Assembly: GCA_013140635.1 (NCBI GenBank)
Contig: JABFSM010000198.1
Location: 1-43,632 of the forward strand
Direction of reading: 5' to 3'
DNA from: Gemmatimonadales bacterium
GTDB taxonomy: Bacteria > Gemmatimonadota > Gemmatimonadetes > Gemmatimonadales > GWC2-71-9
Length of the DNA: 43,632 nt
The notes below the pieces were generated by a model. It did no database searches. It saw only the letters and a list, made by a program, of their open reading frames with translations, and was not told where the DNA came from. Of this stretch, positions 17,059 through 24,797 are shown in pieces. The position numbers and the translations under genes are program-made. Each line of letters starts with the position of its first letter. Within the stretch, counting starts at the first letter, position 1.

Positions 17059-18057
17059 CTAGTGGCGGAGCCCGCCCAGTTCGGCGGTCAGCCCGACATT
17101 CGCGCGCTCCGCGGCGCGAAGGACGTGGTGCGCCGCGGCCAGGTCTTCGACGGCCAAGCCGAGCGACTTGAAGAGGGTAATCTGCTCCCCCGACGTGCGG
17201 CCGGGAATCTTGCCGAGGAGCACGTCCCCCAGCTCGCCCCGAATGTGATCGTCCGCAATGGCGCCTTCGGCCCGCGCCATGAGAAAATCCCCCGATTCAT
17301 TCACGGTGGACTCGATGCGGTCCACCAGCAGCCGGCACCGTGCCACGGCGGCGGCGTCCAGTTCGCGCGCGGTCCGGTCGCTCGAGCCGACGGCATTGAC
17401 ATGCGCCCCCTCGCTGAGCCACTCCCCCCGGATCACCGGCTGCGACGCGGCGGTCACCGTGCAGACGATCGAGGCCCCCCGCACCGCTTCTTCCGGGCCG
17501 GAGGAAATCTCCACCGTGATGCCGAGCGCCTCGGCGGCCCACTTGGCGAACGCCTCCACCCGAACCCGGGTCGGGCTCCAGACCCGGACCCGGCGGAGCG
17601 GACGCACCACCGCCATCGCCTCCAAGTGGGTGCGCGCCTGCACCCCGCTGCCGACCAGCGCCAGATCGGCCGCATCCTCCCGCGCCAGCGCACGGGTGGC
17701 CACCGCCGATACCGCCGCGGTCCGGATAGCGGTGATGCTGCTTGCGTCCATGATCGCGATCGGGTTGCCGCGCTCCGGACTGAAGAGGATGACGAGTCCC
17801 TGGTGCGAATCGAAGGCCGTTCCGTCGTTCGCTGGAAAGACGGAAATCGCCTTGAGGCCTAAGGCCGGCGGAGCGCTGAGGTGGGAGGGCATCAAGCCGA
17901 AGATCCCCCGCCCCTCCGGCAGCTGGAGCATGGTGCGGAGCGGGAGAATCGCCTCTCCGCGGGCGAGGGTTCGGAGCACCTCTTCCATAACCTCCACGCA
18001 CTCCGGCATCGGCAGCAGCGCCGTGACCTCGGCCTGGGTCAGAATGCGGGTCGTCAA
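17059..18057 (-). CDS. Ornithine cyclodeaminase / mu-crystallin family protein
   Basis: 332 aa. OCD family with SSITAIRTAAVSAVATRALA, the dinucleotide motif LALVGSGVQARTHLEAM, and GAHVNAVGSS near the C-terminus. Members include ornithine cyclodeaminase, alanine dehydrogenase and ketimine reductases (mu-crystallin type). It is apparently the promoter-proximal gene of the kynurenine operon. It has no standard step in the pathway, so a ketimine- or imine-reducing side role, or alanine handling after kynureninase, is conceivable but unproven. A small-molecule sensor role is another possibility. Confidence 0.9.
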   Translation of the reverse strand: MTTRILTQAEVTALLPMPECVEVMEEVLRTLARGEAILPLRTMLQLPEGRGIFGLMPSHLSAPPALGLKAISVFPANDGTAFDSHQGLVILFSPERGNPIAIMDASSITAIRTAAVSAVATRALAREDAADLALVGSGVQARTHLEAMAVVRPLRRVRVWSPTRVRVEAFAKWAAEALGITVEISSGPEEAVRGASIVCTVTAASQPVIRGEWLSEGAHVNAVGSSDRTARELDAAAVARCRLLVDRIESTVNESGDFLMARAEGAIADDHIRGELGDVLLGKIPGRTSGEQITLFKSLGLAVEDLAAAHHVLRAAERANVGLTAELGGLRH

Positions 18058-18100
18058 TGGGGGCTGGTTCCTGTAGTTGGCGATGGGGTGGCGTGCCTCT

Positions 18101-18138
18101 ATTTATACATTGGATTGTCCGCAATTGCCCAATCCGAT
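18101..18138 (-). promoter_or_regulatory. Candidate promoter/operator of the kyn operon
   Basis: Reading leftward, TATAAA (18102-18107) lies 45 bp before the OCD start, with a weak TTGGGC (18127-18132) at a long 19-bp spacing. An inverted repeat GGATTG / CAATCC (18112-18117 and 18130-18135, imperfectly extended) sits between and over the -35, where a repressor could bind. Also close to the divergent sigma54-activator start. Weak evidence. Confidence 0.3.
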
Positions 18139-18153
18139 CGACCTGGAGCGCGC

Positions 18154-19536
18154 ATGACCGAGCCGGCGACCTCCCGCGGTGGAACGGTGAGCGTCCTCGT
18201 GGTGGAGGATGACCCCACAGTGCAAGGCGTCCTCCGCGCCGCGCTCACGGCGCTAGGCTGGCGCTCCGAAGTGGCCGGCAGCGGTGAGGCGGCCCTTCCC
18301 CTCCTGGAACGCGAGCTCTACGACCTGGTCATGCTCGATGTCAACCTCCCCGGCATGAGCGGCCTGTCGGTCTTGAGCGCCGGCGTCGGACTCCAGACCG
18401 ACGCGCAGTTCGTGATCATGTCCGGGGCGGGGATGATCGCCGACGCGGTCGATGCCATGCGGCTCGGCGCCTTCGATTACCTCCCGAAGCCGCTCAACCT
18501 GGAAGAGCTTACCCTGGTGCTCCGTCGAGCACTCGAAGAGCGCTCCCGGCGCCGCGAACTCGCGCAGCTCCGCCGGGAGAGCGATGCCCCGGGCCGCCGC
18601 CTTCTCGTCGGCGATTCTCCCCCGATGCGCCGCCTTCACGAGATGATCCTCCGGGTGGCGCCGACCCGGAGCACGGTCTTGATCACCGGAGAAACGGGCA
18701 CCGGCAAGGAACTGGTCGCCCGTGAGGTCCATCGCCTCTCCGACCGGGCCAACCACCCGTTCGTTCCGGTCCACTGCGCATCGTTCTCCGAGACCTTGCT
18801 CGAATCGGAACTCTTCGGGCATGTGAAGGGGAGCTTCACCGGCGCGACCTCGAGCCGGCGCGGACTCGTGGAGGAGGCCGCCAACGGGACCGTCTTCCTC
18901 GACGAGTGCTCCTCGATCAGCGCGTCGATTCAGGCCAAGCTGCTGCGCGTCCTCCAAGACCATCGGGTGCAGAGGGTAGGCGCCAACGCACTCATCCCGG
19001 TCGATTTCCGGCTGGTGGCGGCGTCCAATGTCGACCTCACCGACGAGGTCGCCGGCGGCCGCTTCCGAGACGACCTCTACTACCGGCTGAATGTCTTTCC
19101 TATTGCCGTGCCACCCCTTAGGGACCGCCGGGAAGACATCCCCAAGCTTGCCGCGCACTTCCTCCAGGCTGTCGCCCGGGAAAATGGGACCGAAGCGCCG
19201 GAGTTGACGTCGGAGGCGCTTCGGCGGCTCGAGTCCTACGACTGGCCCGGCAACGTGCGGGAACTGGCCAGCGTCGTGGAACGGGCGGTGATTCTGCATA
19301 GCGGCTCGAGCAAGCTCTCGATCGACCTGCCGAGGCGCTCCTCCCAGGCACCGGACGATATCATCGGGTCGGGACTTCGAGATGCGTGGAGCCTCGATCG
19401 GGTGGAACGGGAATACATCGAACGAACCTTGCATGCCGTAGGGGGGAACCAGAGCCAGGCGGCCCGGATTCTAGGCGTCGACCGCCGGACTCTCTCCCGG
19501 AAGCTCACCGAATGGGCGGCCGGCGAGGCAAAATAG
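18154..19536 (+). CDS. Sigma54-dependent response regulator (NtrC family)
   Basis: 460 aa from ATG 18154, with CTGGAG 5 bp upstream. Domains: receiver (about 12-128) with acidic pair at 19-20, phospho-acceptor Asp62 in LVMLDVNLPG and Lys in YLPKPLN; AAA+ sigma54-interaction domain (about 145-375) with Walker A GETGTGKE and Walker B TVFLDECSSI; Fis-type HTH at the C-terminus (NQSQAARILGVDRRTLSRKL). The sigma54-contact loop reads GSFTGA at 226-231 rather than GAFTGA. No histidine kinase gene is next to it. It is divergent from the kyn operon and upstream of a sigma-factor gene. Confidence 0.95.
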   Translation: MTEPATSRGGTVSVLVVEDDPTVQGVLRAALTALGWRSEVAGSGEAALPLLERELYDLVMLDVNLPGMSGLSVLSAGVGLQTDAQFVIMSGAGMIADAVDAMRLGAFDYLPKPLNLEELTLVLRRALEERSRRRELAQLRRESDAPGRRLLVGDSPPMRRLHEMILRVAPTRSTVLITGETGTGKELVAREVHRLSDRANHPFVPVHCASFSETLLESELFGHVKGSFTGATSSRRGLVEEAANGTVFLDECSSISASIQAKLLRVLQDHRVQRVGANALIPVDFRLVAASNVDLTDEVAGGRFRDDLYYRLNVFPIAVPPLRDRREDIPKLAAHFLQAVARENGTEAPELTSEALRRLESYDWPGNVRELASVVERAVILHSGSSKLSIDLPRRSSQAPDDIIGSGLRDAWSLDRVEREYIERTLHAVGGNQSQAARILGVDRRTLSRKLTEWAAGEAK

Positions 19537-19554
19537 TAGGTGTACTATTTTGCC
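19527..19554 (+). terminator. 12-bp perfect hairpin overlapping the stop codon of the regulator gene
   Basis: GGCAAAATAGTA (19527-19538) and its exact complement (19543-19554) enclose GGTG. The ascending arm contains the TAG stop and the descending arm carries TTTT, followed by GCCCC. It looks like a terminator without a separate T-run; an operator is possible. Confidence 0.6.
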
Positions 19555-19660
19555 CCACGTCGGCGACAGAATGTCCCATTCGAGAATCATCCCCAGTTTT
19601 CTTGTCACATAACTCATTGAAATAGAATAAGTTACAAAGCTGCGTCATCTGGGGAATCGA

Positions 19661-19674
19661 GGCACATTCCGCGC
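19661..19674 (+). promoter_or_regulatory. Possible sigma54 (-24/-12) promoter for the sigma-factor gene
   Basis: GGCACATTCCGCGC has GG at -24 and GC at -12 with the required 10 bp between them, and a good GGCAC half. The -12 half lacks the preceding TT. The predicted start near 19686 gives a short leader to the ATG at 19705, and a sigma54 activator gene lies directly upstream. Suggestive, not strong. Confidence 0.35.
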
Positions 19675-19704
19675 ATTAATCAGGACCGACCTCAATGGAG
19701 TCGG

Positions 19705-20523
19705 ATGATGAGCGCAATGATCCTGACCGAGACCAAGCGGAACACCGAAGACAGAAATCGCTGGGCGCAGTTCGCCGCCAAGCCGACCCAGAAGGGGCGG
19801 CAGGAGTTGGTGGGCCGCTACCTCAAGCTCCTATATCAGAACGCTGCCCAGCTGTCCCGGAAGATCCCGACGCTCGACCGCGGCGAGGCGATTTCCTCCG
19901 GCTTCCTCGGGCTTTCCCAGGCCATCGACCGCTTCGAGCCGGCGCGCGGACTCTCCTTCTCCACCTTTGCCTGCCCCCGGATTCGTGGGGCGGTCCTCGA
20001 TGAGGTCCGCCGCCAGAGCCCGGTCTCCCGCCCCGCCAACGACCGCCGGCGCGAAGTAGGCAAGGCCGAGCGGCGGGTCGCGGCGCGCACCCTGCGCCGC
20101 CCGGAGGGGCGTGAAGTCGCCTGCGAACTCGGGGTTTCGCTGAACGAATATTGGACCTGGCAGGACGAGCGGTATCGCGGCATGGACCTCTCCCTTCACG
20201 AGACCTCGACCGGGACCCCGGACGGCGAACCCCGGCCGATCGGCGACGTGCTCCCCGACCCAGACTCGCTCGACTTCTCTGATGCGGTGGAGCAGGAGAG
20301 CACCTGGCACCTGGTCCGTCGCGCGGTGACGATGCTCCCGCACCGGGAACGCGAGGCGGTCGAGCTCCACTATCTCAGCAATCTTCCCTTTCGCGAGGTC
20401 GGCGCCCGCCTCGGCGTCTCCGCGCCCCGCGCCTGCGAGATCGCGAAGCGCGGCGTCCAGATGCTCCGCCAGAGCCTAGCGGCCATGACCGCCGCGAATA
20501 CCGCCATGGAGGTGAGCGCGTGA
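19705..20523 (+). CDS. RNA polymerase sigma factor, sigma-70 family group 3 (FliA/WhiG-like)
   Basis: 272 aa. Region 2 (AISSGFLGLSQAIDRFEPARGLSFSTFACPRIRGAVLDEVR, read as shorter blocks GLSQAIDRFEPARGLSFSTF and RIRGAVLDEVRR) is typical of FliA/WhiG. Region 3 is PEGREVACELGVSLNEYW. Region 4 is LPHREREAVELHYLSNLPFREVGARLGVS followed by a recognition helix. There are two start choices, ATG 19705 or 19708. It directs RNA polymerase to an alternative promoter set. No flagellar genes are in the window, so the regulon is unknown. Its stop overlaps the HD-GYP start (GTGA). Confidence 0.93.
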   Translation: MMSAMILTETKRNTEDRNRWAQFAAKPTQKGRQELVGRYLKLLYQNAAQLSRKIPTLDRGEAISSGFLGLSQAIDRFEPARGLSFSTFACPRIRGAVLDEVRRQSPVSRPANDRRREVGKAERRVAARTLRRPEGREVACELGVSLNEYWTWQDERYRGMDLSLHETSTGTPDGEPRPIGDVLPDPDSLDFSDAVEQESTWHLVRRAVTMLPHREREAVELHYLSNLPFREVGARLGVSAPRACEIAKRGVQMLRQSLAAMTAANTAMEVSA

Positions 20524-21707
20524 CCCCCCGACCCATGACTCAACCCGCCGGCCGGGAAGATCTCCGGCTGAGCCTCCTCTCCCGCCGGAGTCCTGGCGCG
20601 AGCGCCCGCCGCGGCCGGTCGGTGCTCCTGGTGGGAGACCTCCCGGAACCGGGACAACTCACGATCGGCCTTACGCGGCACGGGCTTCTGGCGGCCACGC
20701 TCGCCGACCGCGACGATCTGATCCATACCATCGGCGAGTATTGGGTCGGTGCGATTCTGCTCGGCCGGTCGTTCGATCTGACCGCCGACACCACCCTGAT
20801 TCTCCGCGCCCTCGAATCCGATCCGCGGATTGCGCTCGTCGTTGTCGGCGAAGGACAGGATGCCCGGGACGTCGCTCATTTCTCGCGGCATGGCGTATCA
20901 GCCTGCCTCGAACGGAATGCGGGGTCGGCCGCCATCTTTGCCGCGGTGGACGAGGCGCTCCAGAAGCGGGAAAGGCGAATCGAGGACGAGCGCCGGGAAG
21001 CCTCTCTCCGGGCGTCGCTCCAGGACGTCACCCTTCAACTGCACCAAGAGGCGCAGTCGGTGCGGAAACGGATGTTGGCGAGCCTCGAAGCGTTGGTTCG
21101 TCTTTCCGAAGCGTGCCACAGCTACCTCACCGGCCATGCGGTCCGCGTAGCCGACTTGGCCGCCGCGGTCGCGGTCGCGGTGGGCGAGGATGACGCCAGC
21201 GTCGAGGCGATTCGGCTGGCAGGCCGGCTGCACGATCTCGGCATGATCGGTGTGCCGGCGGAAATCGTCGACAAGCCCGGTGCGCTGACAGATTCGGAGT
21301 TCGAGCAGGTCAAGCGGCATCCCCAGATCGCCAGCGACATCCTGGCGGCGTACCCGGACTTGGCGGAAATCACCCGCGCTATTCGCGGGCATCATGAGCG
21401 GTGGGATGGAACCGGGTACCCCGATGGGCTGGTGGGAGAGTCGATTCCCCGGATGGCGCGGATCCTCGCCGCGGCGGAAGTGTGGGATGCCCTAGTCTCG
21501 CCGAGGCCATATCGGCAGTCGGACACCCCAATCGATGCGCTGGAGCGCATTCGCCAGTTGTCGGGGCGCGCGCTCGACCCGGCGGTATGCCAGGCGCTCG
21601 CTGCAGTCATAGAAGGGCGCAAGACCCTCTCGTTCGTCGATCCGGATGCGCGGGCGAGTGGGGAGTTGCCGGAAGCGGTCGGCCTCGCGAGGGTGCGGGC
21701 CGCGTAG
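20520..21707 (+). CDS. HD-GYP domain protein with degenerate receiver-like N-terminus
   Basis: 395 aa from GTG 20520, overlapping the sigma-factor stop. Residues ~33-145 resemble a receiver fold (SVLLVGDLPEPGQLTIGL, ALVVVGEGQDARDVAHF) without a clear phospho-acceptor. A short coiled segment (~150-185) joins it to an HD-GYP domain with AGRLHDLGMIGVPAEIVDKPG and GHHERWDGTGYPDGL. The family degrades cyclic di-GMP. The HD and GYP elements are present, but the usual Lys of HDxGK is Met here, so activity is uncertain. Co-transcription with the sigma factor suggests the protein controls or follows its output. Confidence 0.93.
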   Translation: MTPRPMTQPAGREDLRLSLLSRRSPGASARRGRSVLLVGDLPEPGQLTIGLTRHGLLAATLADRDDLIHTIGEYWVGAILLGRSFDLTADTTLILRALESDPRIALVVVGEGQDARDVAHFSRHGVSACLERNAGSAAIFAAVDEALQKRERRIEDERREASLRASLQDVTLQLHQEAQSVRKRMLASLEALVRLSEACHSYLTGHAVRVADLAAAVAVAVGEDDASVEAIRLAGRLHDLGMIGVPAEIVDKPGALTDSEFEQVKRHPQIASDILAAYPDLAEITRAIRGHHERWDGTGYPDGLVGESIPRMARILAAAEVWDALVSPRPYRQSDTPIDALERIRQLSGRALDPAVCQALAAVIEGRKTLSFVDPDARASGELPEAVGLARVRAA

Positions 21708-21760
21708 TAGGGGGGACGACTGAGGCCGCCTCCCCGGCTTCGTTATATTCTTCGGTTGCC

Positions 21761-21833
21761 GGGGCGGTAGCTCAGTTGGGAGAGCACCTGCTTTGCAAGC
21801 AGGGGGTCGTGGGTTCGATTCCCATCCGCTCCA
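21761..21833 (+). tRNA. tRNA-Ala, anticodon TGC; integration target of the island
   Basis: 73 nt with cloverleaf features. Acceptor GGGGCGG pairs with CCGCTCC (one G-T), D-arm TAGCTCAGTTGGGAGAGC, anticodon stem around CTTTGCAAG with TGC at 21794-21796, T-arm GTGGGTTCGATTCCCAT, discriminator A. No CCA is encoded. A TATATT about 15 bp upstream may be its -10 box. The 3' half (from 21787) is repeated at 37581-37628, so the gene is still intact although its 3' part was supplied by the island. Confidence 0.97.
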
Positions 21834-21834
21834 T
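21787..21834 (+). repeat. attL: 48-bp tRNA-Ala 3' half
   Basis: Identical to 37581-37628 over 48 bases, starting CCTGCTTTGCAAGC and ending CCGCTCCAT. It begins in the anticodon stem and runs one base past the tRNA. The preceding base differs (A here, T at attR) and the following base differs (G here, T at attR), which sets the limits. This is the usual crossover region for tyrosine integrases that use tRNA genes. Confidence 0.95.
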
Positions 21835-21897
21835 GTCCTAACCTCAAGCCTTATCGCGAGTTCTGCGGTAGGGCTTTCTTGCTACCGGAACGGATGT

Positions 21898-21916
21898 TGT
21901 GAGCAGTGTTGTGAGT
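21898..21916 (+). repeat. Left copy of a TGTGAG-N3-TGTTGTGAGT repeat (possible integrase arm site)
   Basis: TGTGAG, three bases, then TGTTGTGAGT, 64 bp inside attL and ending at the integrase stop. The same arrangement recurs at 37462-37480 inside attR. Confidence 0.5.
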
Positions 21917-23082
21917 TACTTGGCACCGCTCAACCGTTGGGTCGGATGGAGGACCACCCGCTTTACGGTGTCCGCATCCACCTGCTGGTAGGAAGTGAGA
22001 ATGGTGCGCTCATCCCGCCAGCCACCCGCTGCCGCCACATCTTTGATCGGGTAGCCCTTTCGCTCCGTAGCCCACTTTCTCCGGAGCGTGTGCCACAAGC
22101 CGCCCATGGGTAGCGCCACCTCTGCGTTTTTGAACGCTCGCCGCAGCCAATTGTCGAGCAAATGTCTATCGCATGGCCTTGACGAGTCTTTGGGGGCCGG
22201 AAAGACCGGTGCCGCACCTATCGCGGCCTGGAGCTTCCTTACGGCCCGGAGCGCTTTCGCTACCGGCCTGCTCATCGGGACTATCTGTTCGTACCCCTTC
22301 TTGTCGAACTCGGCCCGCCACCGAATGCTGGCACCCGGCAAGTCCACGTCATCCCAAGTGAGGTTCCGCCAAGCCGAGATGCGGCGGCCGGTACCTTCCG
22401 CCAGGATGAGTGCCAGCTCAAGCAGCCGATGAACCGATGAGGCAGCCCCGAGCACTTTGACGTACTCGGCGTGGCTCAGCACCGGCCTTCGGGGATTCCG
22501 CTCCCTTGGCAGCTTCACCCCAATCAGGGGGTTTTCCCGCAAGAGCCGCCGTCCATTCGCGGACCGTTCCCGAACGCTCCAATTGAGTGCGGCCAGGAGC
22601 AACATCAGGTCCGCCTCAATCGTCCGGTTCTGGACCGTCTTACCCGCCTTGACGCCTTCCAACTCCTTCTCCCCTACCCTTCGCGCGGTGACGAATCGCT
22701 GAACGTCCGATTCGGACAGGCTCACCACGTTGCGGCTTGGCCCGAGGAACGTGACCACCCGCTTGAGCTTGCTTTCGTCATGCTTCCGGGTCCCCGCCTT
22801 CTTGGCCAAATGGCGCGGACTCTTGACGTACAAATCGCGAAGCATGCCGAGGGTCAGGCTCTCCTCACTGAACGCCAGTTCGTTCGCGAGAAGGGCGCTG
22901 AGGAGTTCGTAGCCCTGCCGGGTCGCAAGTTCGCGGTCCCGGTGGCCTAGACTCTTCCGGTTCTCCTTTCCGTTTACCCAAATAGAGCGCATGATCGGCG
23001 CATTCGGGCGGGGCTCATAAAGCCGCACCCTGTGGCCGCGTTGACCGATGGACTTCGACCAAGGCAATCGGGTCCTCTTCAT
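21916..23082 (-). CDS. int: Tyrosine-type site-specific recombinase (island integrase)
   Basis: 388 aa. The C-terminal catalytic domain shows Arg233/234 in EGTGRRISAWRNLTWDD, Lys261/262, H331-x-x-R334 in HTLRRKWATERKG, Trp355 in the His/Trp position (GGW), and nucleophile Tyr365 in LTSYQQVD. An N-terminal SAM-like core-binding domain lies around 78-175. It recombines the 48-bp att sequence in tRNA-Ala. It is the last gene of a four-gene minus-strand operon; its start overlaps the stop of the upstream HTH gene (ATGA), a common arrangement for excisionase-integrase pairs. Confidence 0.96.
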   Translation of the reverse strand: MKRTRLPWSKSIGQRGHRVRLYEPRPNAPIMRSIWVNGKENRKSLGHRDRELATRQGYELLSALLANELAFSEESLTLGMLRDLYVKSPRHLAKKAGTRKHDESKLKRVVTFLGPSRNVVSLSESDVQRFVTARRVGEKELEGVKAGKTVQNRTIEADLMLLLAALNWSVRERSANGRRLLRENPLIGVKLPRERNPRRPVLSHAEYVKVLGAASSVHRLLELALILAEGTGRRISAWRNLTWDDVDLPGASIRWRAEFDKKGYEQIVPMSRPVAKALRAVRKLQAAIGAAPVFPAPKDSSRPCDRHLLDNWLRRAFKNAEVALPMGGLWHTLRRKWATERKGYPIKDVAAAGGWRDERTILTSYQQVDADTVKRVVLHPTQRLSGAK

Positions 23083-23516
23083 CGAGGCCTCCGTTGGTTG
23101 GCGATGTCCTGGGCATCGGCACCGGGATCATACCGTCCGAGCCTATGGCCAACAAGTTTGTCCAAGTCTCCTCGCCTGATCCGGTGGTGCCCACGGGGGT
23201 TCTTGCGGAGGTCGGGGATTGCGCCGGTACGAACGGCACGGCGTACCGTCTCGGGGTGACATCCGGCCAGCTCTGCGGCTTGGTCGATATTCAGTTCGGC
23301 ATTGAGATAGGTCTGGGCCGCCGAAATCAGGCGGCTCAACAGGGCAATTCGAGCGGTGACGGCTGATTCGGCTCCGTTCTCCGTTAGTGTCTCATTCTCC
23401 TTGATGGATTCGTTGACGAACGTGATCAGCCAGCCCGGCATTTCGGCCAGGATTGCTGCCTGGAATTGCGTGCTGGATTGCACGGCTGGAATTCCGGCAC
23501 GATATCCGGGAAACAA
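23079..23516 (-). CDS. Helix-turn-helix protein, likely excisionase-type
   Basis: Up to 145 aa. The start is uncertain: TTG 23516 gives the full frame and ATG 23441 gives 120 aa. The C-terminal half has an HTH_17/MerR-like motif: LNIDQAAELAGCHPETVRRAVRTG, then IPDLRKNPRGHHRIRRGDLDKLV, the wing typical of small DNA-binding excisionases. The N-terminal half is helical without a known domain. Overlapping the integrase start, it is the best candidate for a recombination directionality factor. Confidence 0.8.
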   Translation of the reverse strand: MFPGYRAGIPAVQSSTQFQAAILAEMPGWLITFVNESIKENETLTENGAESAVTARIALLSRLISAAQTYLNAELNIDQAAELAGCHPETVRRAVRTGAIPDLRKNPRGHHRIRRGDLDKLVGHRLGRYDPGADAQDIANQRRPR

Positions 23517-23577
23517 TCCTGGGACCGAATCCTAGATTCGGCCCGCAGATTCCCAGATTTGAGAGGGGTAATTCACC

Positions 23578-24477
23578 CTAGTTTTCATCATACGAGTCGC
23601 GCTCGTCATCATCATCCTCTTCTTCCTCTTCCTCATCTTCTTCGAACTCATCCAGAATCTCATCGGCCAAGTCTTCAACGTCGTGTTCTGACCAATCGGC
23701 TTCGACTTCGGAGTCGAGCGCCCTCTCAACGTCCTTCCGCGCCTCTGACGCCTCGGCCCATTCCCACTCGGAAGTTTCGTCAACTACGTACCTGCGACCG
23801 TGCGCCTTGAGAGCATCGAGCCTCGATTCAGCGGTAGTCTTTTCCGCTCGCTCTTGGGCGTGCCGGGCTAGTTCGGCGCGGTAGGGCTCAAGTACCTCCT
23901 CAACCCGCGCTCGAACGATATTTCCCGCCTCGAACAGCGAGAGGTAGGACGGAAACTGCCTCCCGGTAACAAACCGCTCCAAGTCAGCGACGATACGCGC
24001 CCTCCATGTCGGCGGGACGACAAACGGGATTGCCCGGATGCCTACGTTCTTGATCGCCTGAAGGCGCTTGATCTCTTCGTCGCGAGTACGATTGAAGTTG
24101 GCACTTGGAGGCTGGTCCGGTGGCGGGGCGACGGCCAGTTGATTGATATCCGTTTGCGGTGGCTCCGAGCTGTCAAAGGACTCCCACTCATCCAGCTCCG
24201 GGGACGCGTCGACCCCTATTCTTTTGCGGCGGGGCCTCGATGGGGCTGGTTCCACCCTAGGAGCGCGGTCCTTCGGTGGTAAGGCCTTCCCGCGCGGGCG
24301 TGTTGGCGCCGCCTCCCGGGTCCGCGCGTAGCGTTCGATAATCTCCGCGCGGAATCTCCGGTGCTTTCCGTCCGTCCGTTCAGCCGTCAACGTACCGTTT
24401 CGCTCTAGCCGCCGGACGGTGTCGACCTGAAGGTTCAGGCGCTGTGCCGCCTCGCCAATCGTGAGGTACTTTTTCAT
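23578..24477 (-). CDS. MerR-like HTH protein with a long acidic tail
   Basis: 299 aa. The N-terminus is an excisionase-type winged HTH (LTIGEAAQRLNLQVDTVRRL, then RTDGKHRRFRAEIIERY). A basic Pro/Arg-rich linker (~50-90) leads to a helical middle segment (~130-230, with FVVPPTWRARIVADLERFV). The last ~60 residues are mostly Asp and Glu, ending in a run of E and D. A DNA-binding head plus a polyacidic tail could be DNA mimicry or a protein-contact surface. It lies 60 bp upstream of the second HTH gene. Function unknown. Confidence 0.8.
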   Translation of the reverse strand: MKKYLTIGEAAQRLNLQVDTVRRLERNGTLTAERTDGKHRRFRAEIIERYARTREAAPTRPRGKALPPKDRAPRVEPAPSRPRRKRIGVDASPELDEWESFDSSEPPQTDINQLAVAPPPDQPPSANFNRTRDEEIKRLQAIKNVGIRAIPFVVPPTWRARIVADLERFVTGRQFPSYLSLFEAGNIVRARVEEVLEPYRAELARHAQERAEKTTAESRLDALKAHGRRYVVDETSEWEWAEASEARKDVERALDSEVEADWSEHDVEDLADEILDEFEEDEEEEEEDDDDERDSYDEN

Positions 24478-24491
24478 TGCGACCGCCTTTG

Positions 24492-24797
24492 CTACTCGGA
24501 GTAGAGCCGCCCTTGGGAGTCGAGTATCCCTTTGACCCGCTTGATTTCGTGAAGGGGGATTAGAGAGGGGCCATCAACCTGCAACTCGTTCAGCTTGCCA
24601 GCGCGGACCCAGTTGTTGATGCTCATGACGCTTACGCAGAGAAGATCGGCGGCCATGGCCTGAGTGACGACCCCGTCGAACGGGACCCGCCAGGCGTAAC
24701 GGCTCCCTTCAAGCGTGCGGTAGATCGTTACGCCCTGCTTGAAACCAGGGCGGTCCCAGACGATTTCGGGTTTGGAGTTCCAGCCGACGTAGCTCAT
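24492..24797 (-). CDS. Small HTH-containing protein, first gene of the integrase operon
   Basis: 101 aa. The central segment TQAMAADLLCVSVMSINNWVR resembles the excisionase-type HTH (recognition helix VMSINNWVRAGK), followed by a short wing. It ends 14 bp before the next gene. The ATG at 24797 has no clear Shine-Dalgarno, and TATAAA lies only about 11 bp upstream, so a leaderless transcript is possible. Likely a regulator of island excision or maintenance; not matched to a named family. Confidence 0.7.
   Translation of the reverse strand: MSYVGWNSKPEIVWDRPGFKQGVTIYRTLEGSRYAWRVPFDGVVTQAMAADLLCVSVMSINNWVRAGKLNELQVDGPSLIPLHEIKRVKGILDSQGRLYSE

Noticed and set aside
19527-19554. Operator for autoregulation of the sigma54 activator
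   Set aside because: The hairpin overlaps the gene's own stop codon and not a promoter, so a terminator is the simpler reading, although it lacks a T-run.
23532-23783. Extra small minus-strand gene (basic, RRQRRGRTLRGR then KRKKRMMM)
   Set aside because: It is the frame-shifted shadow of the polyacidic tail codons of the 299-aa HTH protein.
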